From assembly GCA_003566875.1 (NCBI GenBank), contig PXBQ01000393.1:1-22931 (forward strand): 22,931 bases of DNA. Reading direction: 5' to 3'. Of the stretch, positions 1-7,083 are shown in pieces; position 1 is the stretch's first letter, and the number at the start of each line of letters is the position of its first letter. This DNA is from Spirochaetaceae bacterium. Its GTDB lineage: Bacteria > Spirochaetota > Spirochaetia > DSM-27196 > PXBQ01. The notes under the pieces are model-generated. The model worked only from the letters and a program-made list of their open reading frames with translations. It was not told where the DNA came from and made no database searches. A program made the position numbers and the translations under genes.

Positions 1-1
1 A

Positions 2-670
2 AACCACTCGGTCTACCTGCGAAAACTCGGCATCGATGTGATAACGACCGGTGATCAGGCGTACTTCAAGAAGGATATGGTCGAGCACATCGAGAAGGCG
101 TATTACCTCTTGCGACCCGCGAACCACCCGCCGTCGAATCCCGGACGAGGTTGGCGGTACTACACGGTCGGCGATCGGAAAGTAGCCGTCGTGAGCCTAC
201 TCGGTCAGGCGGGCTTCGATCGAATCCATCTCAGCAATCCGTACACTTTTCTGCCTGAGCTCGTCGAGAGAATCAAGCGCGAGACGAATACGATAATAAT
301 CGATTTCCACGCGACCACGACGGCCGAAAAAGGCAGTATGTTTTTCCACGCCGACGGGCACGTGTCGGCCGTGATCGGGACCGGCCAACGTGTTCAGACG
401 TCGGACGCCCGAGTCATGCCGGGCGGCACGGGCGTGATCTGTGACGTCGGCCGGACCGGGAGCATCGATTCGGTCGGTGGGCTCGAACCCTCGATCGAAA
501 TCCAAAAGTTTCTCAAACAGGTCCCGGAGAGATCGAGTGAGGCGTGGGCGCGGCCCGAGATGCACGCCGTCGTCCTCGAGATCGACGACGACGGAAAGAC
601 GGTCTCGATCGAAGCGTATCGTGAGCCGTGCAAGGAGAATCCCGATGGTGGAAAAAGCACGAGTACTTAA
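2..670 (+). CDS. YmdB-family (TIGR00282) metallophosphoesterase, 5'-truncated, probably catalytically altered
   Basis: The frame is open from base 2 to TAA 668-670, so the gene starts upstream of the window; the GTG at 38 is internal. About 222 C-terminal residues are present. Similarity to the B. subtilis YmdB / 2',3'-cAMP phosphodiesterase family runs throughout: a segment ending in KKD, then LLRPANHP, IDFHATTTAEK, SAVIGT, VQTSDARVMPGGT and DVGRTG. In the family the metal site uses a GNH motif, the His of the FHAE motif and two His in a THTH motif. Here GNH reads GDQ (T-T-G-D-Q-A) and THTH reads TGQR; only the FHA histidine remains. The Asp and Glu ligands near the N-terminus are outside the window. 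By inference this is a metal-site-degraded paralogue or pseudoenzyme, possibly a binding or regulatory protein. The 3' end overlaps the rseC-like gene by 26 bp. The family call is firm; retained activity is doubtful. Confidence 0.85.
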   Translation, partial: NHSVYLRKLGIDVITTGDQAYFKKDMVEHIEKAYYLLRPANHPPSNPGRGWRYYTVGDRKVAVVSLLGQAGFDRIHLSNPYTFLPELVERIKRETNTIIIDFHATTTAEKGSMFFHADGHVSAVIGTGQRVQTSDARVMPGGTGVICDVGRTGSIDSVGGLEPSIEIQKFLKQVPERSSEAWARPEMHAVVLEIDDDGKTVSIEAYREPCKENPDGGKSTST

Positions 671-1046
671 GAGCGAAGGCCGGATCGTCACGTTGTCGTG
701 CGGTTCACCCGCGTGTGGATCGTGTTCCGGGCATTTCTGCAACCTCCGCGACCGCATTTTTCCCGCGCTTAACACCGGGAACCTCCCCGTCGAGGAAGGT
801 GACATCGTCGACGTATTCGTCGCCCCCGGCAAGGCTATCGTGTCCGGTTTTATCGTTCTTATCATGCCGCTGGTTTTGTTTGCCGTTGCGTACTGGGTAA
901 CCGGTCGCGTCTCCGGCGGCGCGTCGGATCTTGTGCGCGTGGCGTTCGGACTTGTCGGGCTCGCGTGCGGATTCGGGCTCGCGTACGCGGTGAACCGGTT
1001 GCGTCCTGAGAAGGACTACCCCGAGATCATCGGACGGCTCGGTTGA
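645..1046 (+). CDS. rseC: RseC/MucC-like SoxR-reducing-system membrane protein
   Basis: A 133-residue protein with the RseC layout: a short beta-rich N-terminus, four cysteines (C19, C24, C27, C32) in the pattern C-x4-C-x2-C-x4-C, then two transmembrane segments at about 66-86 and 96-117 and a basic tail. RseC proteins act with Rnf/Rsx electron-transfer complexes in resetting SoxR and as modulators of sigma-E signalling, and the Cys cluster fits an iron-sulfur or redox role. The start is ATG 645, chosen because AAGGAG at 631-636 is well spaced and the next residues (VEKARVLKSEGRIV) begin the family domain. It overlaps the YmdB-like gene, implying co-translation. Its TGA (1044-1046) abuts the lipB stop on the other strand. 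No rnf genes are in view, so the physiological partner is unknown. Confidence 0.75.
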   Translation: MVEKARVLKSEGRIVTLSCGSPACGSCSGHFCNLRDRIFPALNTGNLPVEEGDIVDVFVAPGKAIVSGFIVLIMPLVLFAVAYWVTGRVSGGASDLVRVAFGLVGLACGFGLAYAVNRLRPEKDYPEIIGRLG

Positions 1047-1691
1047 TCATGTCGACGTGTAGCCGAACACGTCGATAAACGCTGTCGTAACGGCTTTCTT
1101 TGCTTCGACCATCGGCACGCTTCGCCCGAGTAACCGTTCGAGCGAAGTCTGTCCCCGGTCGCGGATACCACACGGTACGATCCACCCGAAATGCGAAAGG
1201 TCGGTCGAGATATTGAACGCAAAACCGTGCATCGTCACGCGTTGCGACACCGCGATTCCGATCGCCGTGATTTTCTCATCTTGGACCCAGACACCGCGAT
1301 GCGCCTCGTCGCGGCCCGCATCGACTCGGTACTCCAAGAGAACCCGGATGAACACTTCTTCGAGATTCCGAATGAACGAACGAAGAGCGCGTTCCTTCTC
1401 GTAGAGGTGAATGATGACGTATCCGACGAGTTGACCGGGACCGTGGTACGTGGCTTCGCCGCCGCGGTTAATGCGATGAACGGTCGCTCCGGCGGCCTCG
1501 AGCACCGAAGGTTCGACGAGGATGTCCTCGTCCGCCGCGCTCTTCCCCATCGTGATGACGGGGGGGTGCTCGAGCAGCAGCAGGGTGTCGGGGATCTGTT
1601 CGGCGATCCTTTGTGCCACGAGCTCTTGCTGCAGCGCGAACGCTTCGGGATATCCAATCCGACCGAGGTCGCGTACGTCGAGCGTCTTCAT
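1047..1691 (-). CDS. lipB: Octanoyl-[acyl-carrier-protein]:protein N-octanoyltransferase
   Basis: A 214-residue LipB, which transfers octanoate from ACP to lipoyl domains as the first step of protein lipoylation before LipA inserts sulfur. Visible signatures are RGGEATYHGPGQLVGYVI (about 77-93), the catalytic lysine in EKITAIGIAV (K140) and the thioester cysteine in IVPCGI (C174), with THGF-like TMHGFAFN between them. The length is normal for the family. The start is ATG at 1691, whose first bases overlap the TGA of cheB (ATGA, four bases), so translation is probably coupled to cheB. The frame is open further upstream, but those residues (arginine-rich, inside cheB) do not look like LipB. No lipA or lplA is nearby. 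The gene ends back-to-back with rseC, with no spacer and no visible terminator. Confidence 0.95.
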   Translation of the reverse strand: MKTLDVRDLGRIGYPEAFALQQELVAQRIAEQIPDTLLLLEHPPVITMGKSAADEDILVEPSVLEAAGATVHRINRGGEATYHGPGQLVGYVIIHLYEKERALRSFIRNLEEVFIRVLLEYRVDAGRDEAHRGVWVQDEKITAIGIAVSQRVTMHGFAFNISTDLSHFGWIVPCGIRDRGQTSLERLLGRSVPMVEAKKAVTTAFIDVFGYTST

Positions 1692-2809
1692 GCGACGGTG
1701 CTCCGTTCCACGTACTCCGTGATTCGGCCGGCCAAGTCTTGCAGCGCCACGATCTCCGTTACGACACCGGCTTCGACCGCCGCTCGCGGCATACCGTATA
1801 CGACGCAACTCGCCTCGTCCTGCGCGATAGTGACCCCTCCTGCGCGGTAAACGGCCCCGAGCTCGACCGCGCCGTCGCGTCCCATCCCGGTCATGATCAC
1901 CGCGATCGCGGAGTTTCCGTACTCTGCGGCGACCGACCGAAACAACACATCGGCCGACGGTCGATGGCCGTTACGCGGAGGTTCGTCGTTCAATCGGCAG
2001 AGCCCCGCAAGGCTGCGTTTTTCGACGGTGATGTGTCGATTACCCGGCGCGATCAACACGCGATTCGGCTTGAACACGTCACCGTCTTCGGCTTCCTTTA
2101 CCTCGTACGGTGAGATCCGGTCGAGACTGCGTGCGAACTCGGCGGTGAAGCCCGCCGGCATGTGCTGAACGACGACGATCGGCACGTTGAGGGTTCCCGG
2201 GAGCGCGGCGAACAACTTCCGAAGCGCGTTTGGACCGCCCGTCGAAACGCCGATCGCGACGAGTTCGACGCTTCCCGGCGCCGGCGGCGCGACCGTGGAC
2301 GAGACCTTCGGTGTCTCAGGCGGTGCGCTCGTGCTTTTTTGGCGTTCCGGGACCGGGTGACTCGTCGCGTGATTCGCGCTCGCCCTTGTTCTCTTTCGAT
2401 ACGCGGAGCCGTAACTGCGGACCATCTCGGTGAGTGTCTCGGCGACCGCGTGGATATCGTGTGAGACCGACCCCGACGGCTTCGCGACAAAGTCCGATGC
2501 GCCCATCGAAAGAGCTTCCATCGTGATTTGAGCGCCTTTCTGAGCTATCGAGGACAACACGACGACAGGAATATCGATGCCGCGTTTCCTCCTCTCTTCG
2601 AGAAACTGAATCCCGTTCATCTCGGGCATCTCGAGATCGAGTACGATGCAGTCGACCTCGAGCCGTTCAAGCTTTTGAAGCGCAAAAACACCGTTCATCG
2701 CGGTCGCCGCAAGACTCAAGTCCGGCGCGGCTTCGATGATTCTGCTGACGAGGTTCCTCATGAGCGCCGAGTCATCGACGACCAAAACCGATACTTTCCC
2801 GTTTTCCAC
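1688..2809 (-). CDS. cheB: Chemotaxis response regulator protein-glutamate methylesterase/deamidase
   Basis: About 373 residues with the standard two-domain CheB layout. The N-terminal receiver domain has the acidic pair VVDDS (D12-D13), phospho-acceptor D58 in VLDLEMPEMNG and the conserved lysine in FVAKPSG (K110). A Ser/Pro-rich linker at about 138-180 leads to the C-terminal esterase domain with catalytic triad S189 (GVSTGGP), H216 (VQHMPAGFT) and D312 (TGMGRDGA). It removes methyl groups from chemoreceptor glutamates when phosphorylated by CheA. I chose GTG at 2809 as start because GAGG at 2818-2815 lies five bases upstream and partly in the cheR stop codon. An upstream in-frame ATG at 2869 would add 20 residues unlike CheB, inside cheR. 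The stop overlaps the lipB start by four bases. Confidence 0.95.
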   Translation of the reverse strand: MENGKVSVLVVDDSALMRNLVSRIIEAAPDLSLAATAMNGVFALQKLERLEVDCIVLDLEMPEMNGIQFLEERRKRGIDIPVVVLSSIAQKGAQITMEALSMGASDFVAKPSGSVSHDIHAVAETLTEMVRSYGSAYRKRTRASANHATSHPVPERQKSTSAPPETPKVSSTVAPPAPGSVELVAIGVSTGGPNALRKLFAALPGTLNVPIVVVQHMPAGFTAEFARSLDRISPYEVKEAEDGDVFKPNRVLIAPGNRHITVEKRSLAGLCRLNDEPPRNGHRPSADVLFRSVAAEYGNSAIAVIMTGMGRDGAVELGAVYRAGGVTIAQDEASCVVYGMPRAAVEAGVVTEIVALQDLAGRITEYVERSTVA

Positions 2810-2817
2810 TCGCGCCT

Positions 2818-3648
2818 CTATCGCACCGTTTTTCCGATTTCGACCGACTTTCCGTAAATGCACGCCCACTCGGTCTTGATAAACTCAAACTGCGTCTTCA
2901 TTCCAAACAGCGATTCCGAGTGGCCGATAAAAAGGTACGACCGCGGCGCCATCGCGGACCAGAACCGATTCACGCTCGCCTTCTGGGCGGCTTCGTCGAA
3001 GTAGATCAAAACGTTTCGACAAAAGACGACGTCAAGATTCGAGAGCCCGCTGTCGTTCTTGAGATTATGGTAATCGAATCGCACGAGCGACTTGATCGAG
3101 TCGACGATCCGGTAACCCCCGGCTTTCTTCTCGAAGTACTTCGACAGATACGATTCCGGAATTCCCGAGACGCGCGAGTCGGCGTAGAACCCCTCCTGCC
3201 CGATCAAAAGCGATTTCAGGCTAATGTCCGAGCCGGTGATCTCGATCGTGAAGTCCGGCGGCAGGAGCTCCTTGCACAACATCGCGATCGTGTACGGTTC
3301 CTCACCCGTCGAACACCCGGCGCTCCATATCTTCACTCTGCGTTCGTGCGACCGGGCCTTGATCAACTCCGGGATCACGAAGTACTCGAACGTCTGCATA
3401 TGAGCCGCGTTTCGGAAGAACCGCGTCAGGTTGGTCGTCACCGAGTCGAGCAGAGTCCTGAGTTCGTCCGAGTTCGACCGTATGAGCCGGTAGTACGAGT
3501 CGACCGTATCGAGTCCCGCAATTCTGAGCCGCTCGCGCAGGCGGCTCTCGAGAATCGAACGATTTGAGCTGGAGAAGTGAATCCCGCTTTCGTCGTATAT
3601 TATTTTCCGGAACTTTTCGAAATCTTCATCCAAAAGGAAATCAGACAT
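2818..3648 (-). CDS. cheR: Chemotaxis protein-glutamate O-methyltransferase
   Basis: A 276-residue CheR, which methylates receptor glutamates with S-adenosylmethionine and balances CheB in adaptation. The N-terminal all-helical domain contains TTNLTRFFRN (71-80). The Rossmann SAM-binding domain contains WSAGCSTGEEPYTIAM (about 108-123), FCRNVLIYF and LFIGHSESL. There is no receptor-tethering extension. The start is ATG 3648, the first ATG in frame with the family N-terminus. No strong Shine-Dalgarno is visible, consistent with the very short leader predicted from the promoter at 3691-3663. It is the first gene of a cheR-cheB-lipB unit on the minus strand; no cheA, cheW or receptor gene is in the window. 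Confidence 0.96.
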   Translation of the reverse strand: MSDFLLDEDFEKFRKIIYDESGIHFSSSNRSILESRLRERLRIAGLDTVDSYYRLIRSNSDELRTLLDSVTTNLTRFFRNAAHMQTFEYFVIPELIKARSHERRVKIWSAGCSTGEEPYTIAMLCKELLPPDFTIEITGSDISLKSLLIGQEGFYADSRVSGIPESYLSKYFEKKAGGYRIVDSIKSLVRFDYHNLKNDSGLSNLDVVFCRNVLIYFDEAAQKASVNRFWSAMAPRSYLFIGHSESLFGMKTQFEFIKTEWACIYGKSVEIGKTVR

Positions 3649-3662
3649 AATACATTTTCGGA

Positions 3663-3691
3663 AGTGTATGAATTTGGTTTTGCGCTGTCAA
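3663..3691 (-). promoter_or_regulatory. Sigma70-type promoter for cheR-cheB-lipB
   Basis: Read on the minus strand: a perfect -35 TTGACA at 3691-3686, a 17-base spacer, and a -10-like TACACT at 3668-3663 (four of six consensus bases). The predicted transcription start is near 3656, leaving only about eight bases before the cheR ATG at 3648, with no Shine-Dalgarno. The -35 and spacing are seen directly; activity is inferred. Confidence 0.6.
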
Positions 3692-3714
3692 TACGGGAGT
3701 TTTCGCGCGCCGCG

Positions 3715-3723
3715 TGGTATATT
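3715..3723 (+). promoter_or_regulatory. Extended -10 promoter for the DUF151 gene
   Basis: TG-G-TATATT (TG at 3715-3716, hexamer 3718-3723) is an extended -10 element. No good -35 lies 16-18 bases upstream, as is tolerated for extended -10 promoters. The predicted start is near 3730, only about four bases before the ATG at 3734, so the mRNA would be leaderless or nearly so. It is divergent from the cheR promoter. Confidence 0.45.
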
Positions 3724-3733
3724 CAACTGCGTT

Positions 3734-4195
3734 ATGGTAGTCGTGTGGGCAGAAGTATCGGTGAAAGGAATACGGCTCCGTCATACCGATCGTGAGCCGG
3801 TCGTGATCCTGCAGGATAACACTAGCGGGCGGTGTTTCGGTCTTCGGGTCGGGGCAACGTCGGCCGGAGAGATTATCCTGGAGGTCGAAGGTGCTCGTCC
3901 CGTCGAACGAACGACCGCGGACGTCATTCGTGACGTCTTCACGGTGCACGGCATCTCGGTGACACGAATCGAGTTGTACGGTGACGCAAAAACACGAGCC
4001 AGACTACGATACATCTCGGCAGGTACCGAGTACAGCCTCGAAATGAACGCCGGCGACGCGCTTGCTCTCGCGGTCAGGATGCGAGCGCCGATCTTTGCGC
4101 ACGCGGATCTAGTCACCGCGCGCTGCGAGAGGATCGCGTTCAGCGAGACCGGAGCGTCGGAGTATCTCGCGCTTGAACCTGCCGCGTTACGTTGA
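3734..4195 (+). CDS. Bifunctional nuclease (DUF151/BFN) domain protein
   Basis: A 153-residue protein matching the DUF151 family (DNase/RNase bifunctional nuclease fold; Thermotoga TM0160 is a structural example). Recognisable are VKGIRL at the start, EPVVILQD (21-28), the LEVEGARPVERTTADVI segment where the family has an EG..RP.THDLL stretch, and GDALALAVRMRAPIFAHADLV (108-128). Two family hallmarks are altered: the usual LPIWIG reads CFGLRVG, and the usual D-x-RPSDA reads EMNAGDA. Start ATG 3734 fits the domain; an in-frame ATG at 3668 would add 22 unrelated residues and would precede the predicted promoter. Its TGA (4193-4195) sits inside the -35 box of the pyrG promoter. Its cellular role is unknown. 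Confidence 0.75.
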   Translation: MVVVWAEVSVKGIRLRHTDREPVVILQDNTSGRCFGLRVGATSAGEIILEVEGARPVERTTADVIRDVFTVHGISVTRIELYGDAKTRARLRYISAGTEYSLEMNAGDALALAVRMRAPIFAHADLVTARCERIAFSETGASEYLALEPAALR

Positions 4196-4220
4196 CACTG
4201 CGGCGATGGGCAACCATAAT
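4192..4220 (+). promoter_or_regulatory. Near-consensus sigma70 promoter of pyrG
   Basis: TTGACA at 4192-4197, exactly 17 bases, then CATAAT at 4215-4220 (five of six). The predicted transcription start is at 4226-4228 and the pyrG ATG is at 4229, so the transcript should be leaderless. The -35 contains the stop codon of the preceding gene. The same A-A-C-C-A-T-A-A-T-A block occurs in the rpoN promoter. Confidence 0.75.
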
Positions 4221-4228
4221 AAAATCCC

Positions 4229-5869
4229 ATGAAGAAGTACGTTTTCGTGACGGGCGGCGTGTGTTCCAGCCTCGGGAAAGGGATCGCTGCCGCGTCATTA
4301 GGTAGTCTCATGGAGTGTCGCGGGCTCAGCATCCGCATCGTCAAAATCGATCCTTACATTAACGTGGACGCCGGGACGATGAGTCCGTATCAACACGGTG
4401 AAGTTTACGTCACCGACGATGGGGCGGAAACCGATCTCGATCTCGGCAACTACGCACGGTTCACTCAGTCTTCGTTGTCGAAGGCGAGCTCGATAACGAC
4501 GGGCCAAGTGTACCAAGAGGTTATACAGCGCGAGCGCGAGGGCAGATACCTCGGGCGAACCGTGCAGGTCATCCCGCACATCACCGACCGCATCAAGCAG
4601 CGAATCCTCGCGGTCGGCGAACAATCCGACGTCGACCTTACTATCGTCGAGATCGGAGGAACCGTGGGAGACATCGAGTCGGTTCCGTTCCTCGAAGCGG
4701 CCCGACAGATGATTCACGAGCTCGGACACGAGAACGTTCTCGCGGTGCATCTTACCTTGATACCCGAGACCGCGGGCGGAGAGCTCAAGACAAAGCCGAC
4801 GCAGCACTCGGTCAAGGAGCTCCGCGAGATCGGTATCCAGCCCGACGTCCTTTTGTGCCGCGCGCCGGCGCAACTCGACGACGACATGCGCCGCAAGATC
4901 GCGCTGTTCACGAACGTCGATTTTGACGCGGTGTTCTCCGCCGCCGACGTCTCGAAGACGATTTACGAGATTCCTCTGATGTTCCACGCGCAGAAAATGG
5001 ACGAGATCATTCTCGACCGGCTCAAGGTGCCGTACGCCGAAGCCGAGCTCGCCGGTTGGTCGCGCGTCGTCGGTGTTTTCCAGTCGTCCGGCCCGATTGT
5101 CCGGATCGCGGTCGTCGGGAAGTACATCGACTTGAACGACTCCTATAAGTCGGTCGACGAGGCGTTGTACCACGGAGGCGTCGCGAACGACGTTCGGGTC
5201 GAGCTTGTGAAAATGGACTCCGAAAGGTTGGAGAAGCTCGATGATCTCAGCGAGGCTTTCAGCGGCATCGACGGCATTCTTGTCCCGGGCGGCTTTGGAA
5301 GCCGCGGAATAGACGGTATGATCCGGACCGCGCAGTACGCGCGAGAGAACAACGTGCCGTATCTCGGTATCTGTCTTGGAATGCAGGTCATGGTGATCGA
5401 GTACGCGCGTAATGTCGTGGGTTTGGCCGACGCGAACAGCACCGAGTTCGCACCCGAGTGCGAACACCCGGTCGTGAGCCTGCTTGAAGAGCAGGTCGAC
5501 GTCAAGAATTACGGCGGCACGATGCGTCTCGGCGCGAGCACTTCGGTACTCGTGGAGGGCACACAGCTACGCGAGGTTTACGGCACCGCGACCGTCTCGG
5601 AGAGACACCGACACCGGTACGAGGTCGCGAACAAGTACCGCGACCGGCTCGCTGCTGCAGGGCTGATTGTCGCGGCCGTTACGGCCGATGACGCGCTGGT
5701 CGAGTCCGTTCAATGGTCGCGCCACGACTGGGGAATCGGCGTGCAGTTTCATCCCGAATTCAAGTCGAAACCGATAGACGCGCACCCCTTGTTCGCGAGT
5801 TTTGTCGCCGCGAGTCTCGGGAGAACCGGCAAAAAAAACGCGGCGGAGCGGGTGGCATCATCGGCATGA
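4229..5869 (+). CDS. pyrG: CTP synthase (glutamine-hydrolysing)
   Basis: A 546-residue CTP synthase converting UTP, glutamine and ATP to CTP in the cytoplasm. The synthetase domain (about 1-270) has the P-loop TGGVCSSLGKG (8-18), KIDPYINVDAGTMSPYQHGEV, the ETDLDLGNYARF segment and IVEIGGTVGDIES. The class-I glutaminase domain (about 290-530) has LVPGGFGSRG, the nucleophile C382 in GICLGMQ and H508/E510 in QFHPEF. All catalytic residues are present and the length is typical. The P-loop has Cys where many CTP synthases have Val (GGVVSSLGKG); I regard this as natural variation. The start is ATG 4229, with no Shine-Dalgarno, matching the leaderless promoter. The stop overlaps the lptC start (ATGA), so CTP synthesis and LPS transport are co-expressed. 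Confidence 0.98.
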   Translation: MKKYVFVTGGVCSSLGKGIAAASLGSLMECRGLSIRIVKIDPYINVDAGTMSPYQHGEVYVTDDGAETDLDLGNYARFTQSSLSKASSITTGQVYQEVIQREREGRYLGRTVQVIPHITDRIKQRILAVGEQSDVDLTIVEIGGTVGDIESVPFLEAARQMIHELGHENVLAVHLTLIPETAGGELKTKPTQHSVKELREIGIQPDVLLCRAPAQLDDDMRRKIALFTNVDFDAVFSAADVSKTIYEIPLMFHAQKMDEIILDRLKVPYAEAELAGWSRVVGVFQSSGPIVRIAVVGKYIDLNDSYKSVDEALYHGGVANDVRVELVKMDSERLEKLDDLSEAFSGIDGILVPGGFGSRGIDGMIRTAQYARENNVPYLGICLGMQVMVIEYARNVVGLADANSTEFAPECEHPVVSLLEEQVDVKNYGGTMRLGASTSVLVEGTQLREVYGTATVSERHRHRYEVANKYRDRLAAAGLIVAAVTADDALVESVQWSRHDWGIGVQFHPEFKSKPIDAHPLFASFVAASLGRTGKKNAAERVASSA

Positions 5870-6432
5870 ACGCGCGCCGTCCCGCGCTATTCATCGGCGT
5901 GACCGCGATGCTCGTCGTTTTCGCGGCGTGTAGCCTCGACTACACCGGCACGGACATCGCCGACGAGCTATCGTCCGATGTTCCGGAAATCGTCCTGTTC
6001 GATTTCACCTATACCGTGCGACGCGCGAACGGGTCGATTCTCGTTTTTTCCGCCGACCGAATGGAGTCGTATTCGGCGCGCGACGAGCATCGGTTATTCT
6101 CCGTCGCGTTCATCGAGATCGACCCGGTCGGAGATCGCGCGACCGACGGAACCGCCGATTTCGCGATGATCGATACGCGGACCGAAGATGTCGAGCTCAC
6201 CGGTTCGATCGAGTTTTACTCGACCCAGAACGAGGCGCGGATCTTTGCCGAAACGTTGTCGTGGCGCAGCGAGGGACGGATTCTCTCGAGTCCTGCCGAC
6301 GACGTTGTGATCGTAGAGAGAGACGACGGCTCGGTGGTTCGTGGTTCGGGTTTTCGGGCCGACGCGCTGCACAATACGATCGAGTTTACCGGGGGTTCGT
6401 CCGGTCGGATAGTGATCGATGAAGACGAATGA
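5866..6432 (+). CDS. lptC: LptC-like LPS-export periplasmic protein with lipobox
   Basis: A 188-residue protein, weakly similar in sequence but with the LptC/YrbK pattern: an N-terminal membrane signal, then repeating beta-strand motifs (FDFTYTVRRANGSILVFSADRMESYS; VELTGSIEFYSTQNEARIFAETLSW). The last part (LHNTIEFTGG) resembles the OstA fold. The N-terminus MNARRP-hydrophobic-FAAC22 carries a lipobox, suggesting a lipoprotein rather than the single transmembrane helix of E. coli LptC. LptC passes LPS from the LptBFG transporter to LptA. The start is ATG 5866, overlapping the pyrG TGA by four bases; the 3' end overlaps lptA by 14. Identity is supported mainly by position before lptA and lptB. 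Confidence 0.75.
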   Translation: MNARRPALFIGVTAMLVVFAACSLDYTGTDIADELSSDVPEIVLFDFTYTVRRANGSILVFSADRMESYSARDEHRLFSVAFIEIDPVGDRATDGTADFAMIDTRTEDVELTGSIEFYSTQNEARIFAETLSWRSEGRILSSPADDVVIVERDDGSVVRGSGFRADALHNTIEFTGGSSGRIVIDEDE

Positions 6433-7075
6433 TCTTCGCTGTTCGCAGATCGTCCGTGCGGGATTTCTGATCGCGCTCGTGGTCGCAGGCGTCGCAACGG
6501 TATCGGCGCAGAGCACGTCGTTCGAGTTCTCCGGCGACCGGACGTCTATCGTTCTCGCGCGCGGACGCGAAAGGACCGTGCTCAGGGGCAACGCGCGGAT
6601 CGCCTCGGACTCGACGATCGTCACAGCCGACGAGATCGAGTTGTACGGAACGGATTTCCGGTACGCGGTCGCAAGCGGATCGGTGACGGTGGTCGACACG
6701 AAAAACGACCTTCGTGTCACCGCGCAGAAGTTATTCTACGATCGTGAGGCGGAGATTATGCGCGCAGAAGGCAACGCGGTCATGGAGGACTTCGCCAACG
6801 AGACGGTCGTGAAGGGCGGTATCATTGAAAACCGTGACGAGGACGGAATCACGATTGTACAGATCGGGGTACGGATTTTCCGCGAGAACCTTACCGCGCG
6901 TTCGGAGTTCGCGCGGTACCGCCGGCGCGAGAACATCGTAGAGCTATCTGGTCTTCCGGTTGTTCTGTACCGTGGCGACGAGTATCGCGCTACGCGAATC
7001 GTGATCGACATCGACCGCGATGAGGTCGCGCTTCAGGGTGAAGTGCGCGGAACGATCACGACGCAGGACGAGTGA
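6419..7075 (+). CDS. lptA: LptA/OstA-like periplasmic LPS-bridge protein
   Basis: A 218-residue protein with a signal peptide (1-30, cleavage predicted at VSA-QS) and the OstA/LptA beta-jellyroll repeat pattern: LRGNARIASDSTIVTADEIELY, YAVASGSVTVVDTKNDLRVTAQKLFYDREAEIMRAEGNAVMEDF and LSGLPVVLYRGDEYRATRIVIDIDRDEVALQGEV. Such proteins form the periplasmic bridge carrying LPS from LptC to LptD. The alternating x-G-x-A / T-A-x-x-I-x-Y signature is clear. It lies between lptC (14-bp overlap) and lptB (the TGA at 7073-7075 is part of the lptB ribosome-binding region). No lptD, lptF or lptG is in the window, so transport partners must be encoded elsewhere. Confidence 0.88.
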   Translation: MKTNDLRCSQIVRAGFLIALVVAGVATVSAQSTSFEFSGDRTSIVLARGRERTVLRGNARIASDSTIVTADEIELYGTDFRYAVASGSVTVVDTKNDLRVTAQKLFYDREAEIMRAEGNAVMEDFANETVVKGGIIENRDEDGITIVQIGVRIFRENLTARSEFARYRRRENIVELSGLPVVLYRGDEYRATRIVIDIDRDEVALQGEVRGTITTQDE

Positions 7076-7083
7076 GGTAACGC

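Noticed and set aside
4298..5467. 389-codon open frame antisense to pyrG
   Set aside because: The plus strand encodes a complete CTP synthase. The antisense frame has Arg/Asp/Val-rich composition typical of the shadow of a GC-biased gene and no recognisable domain.
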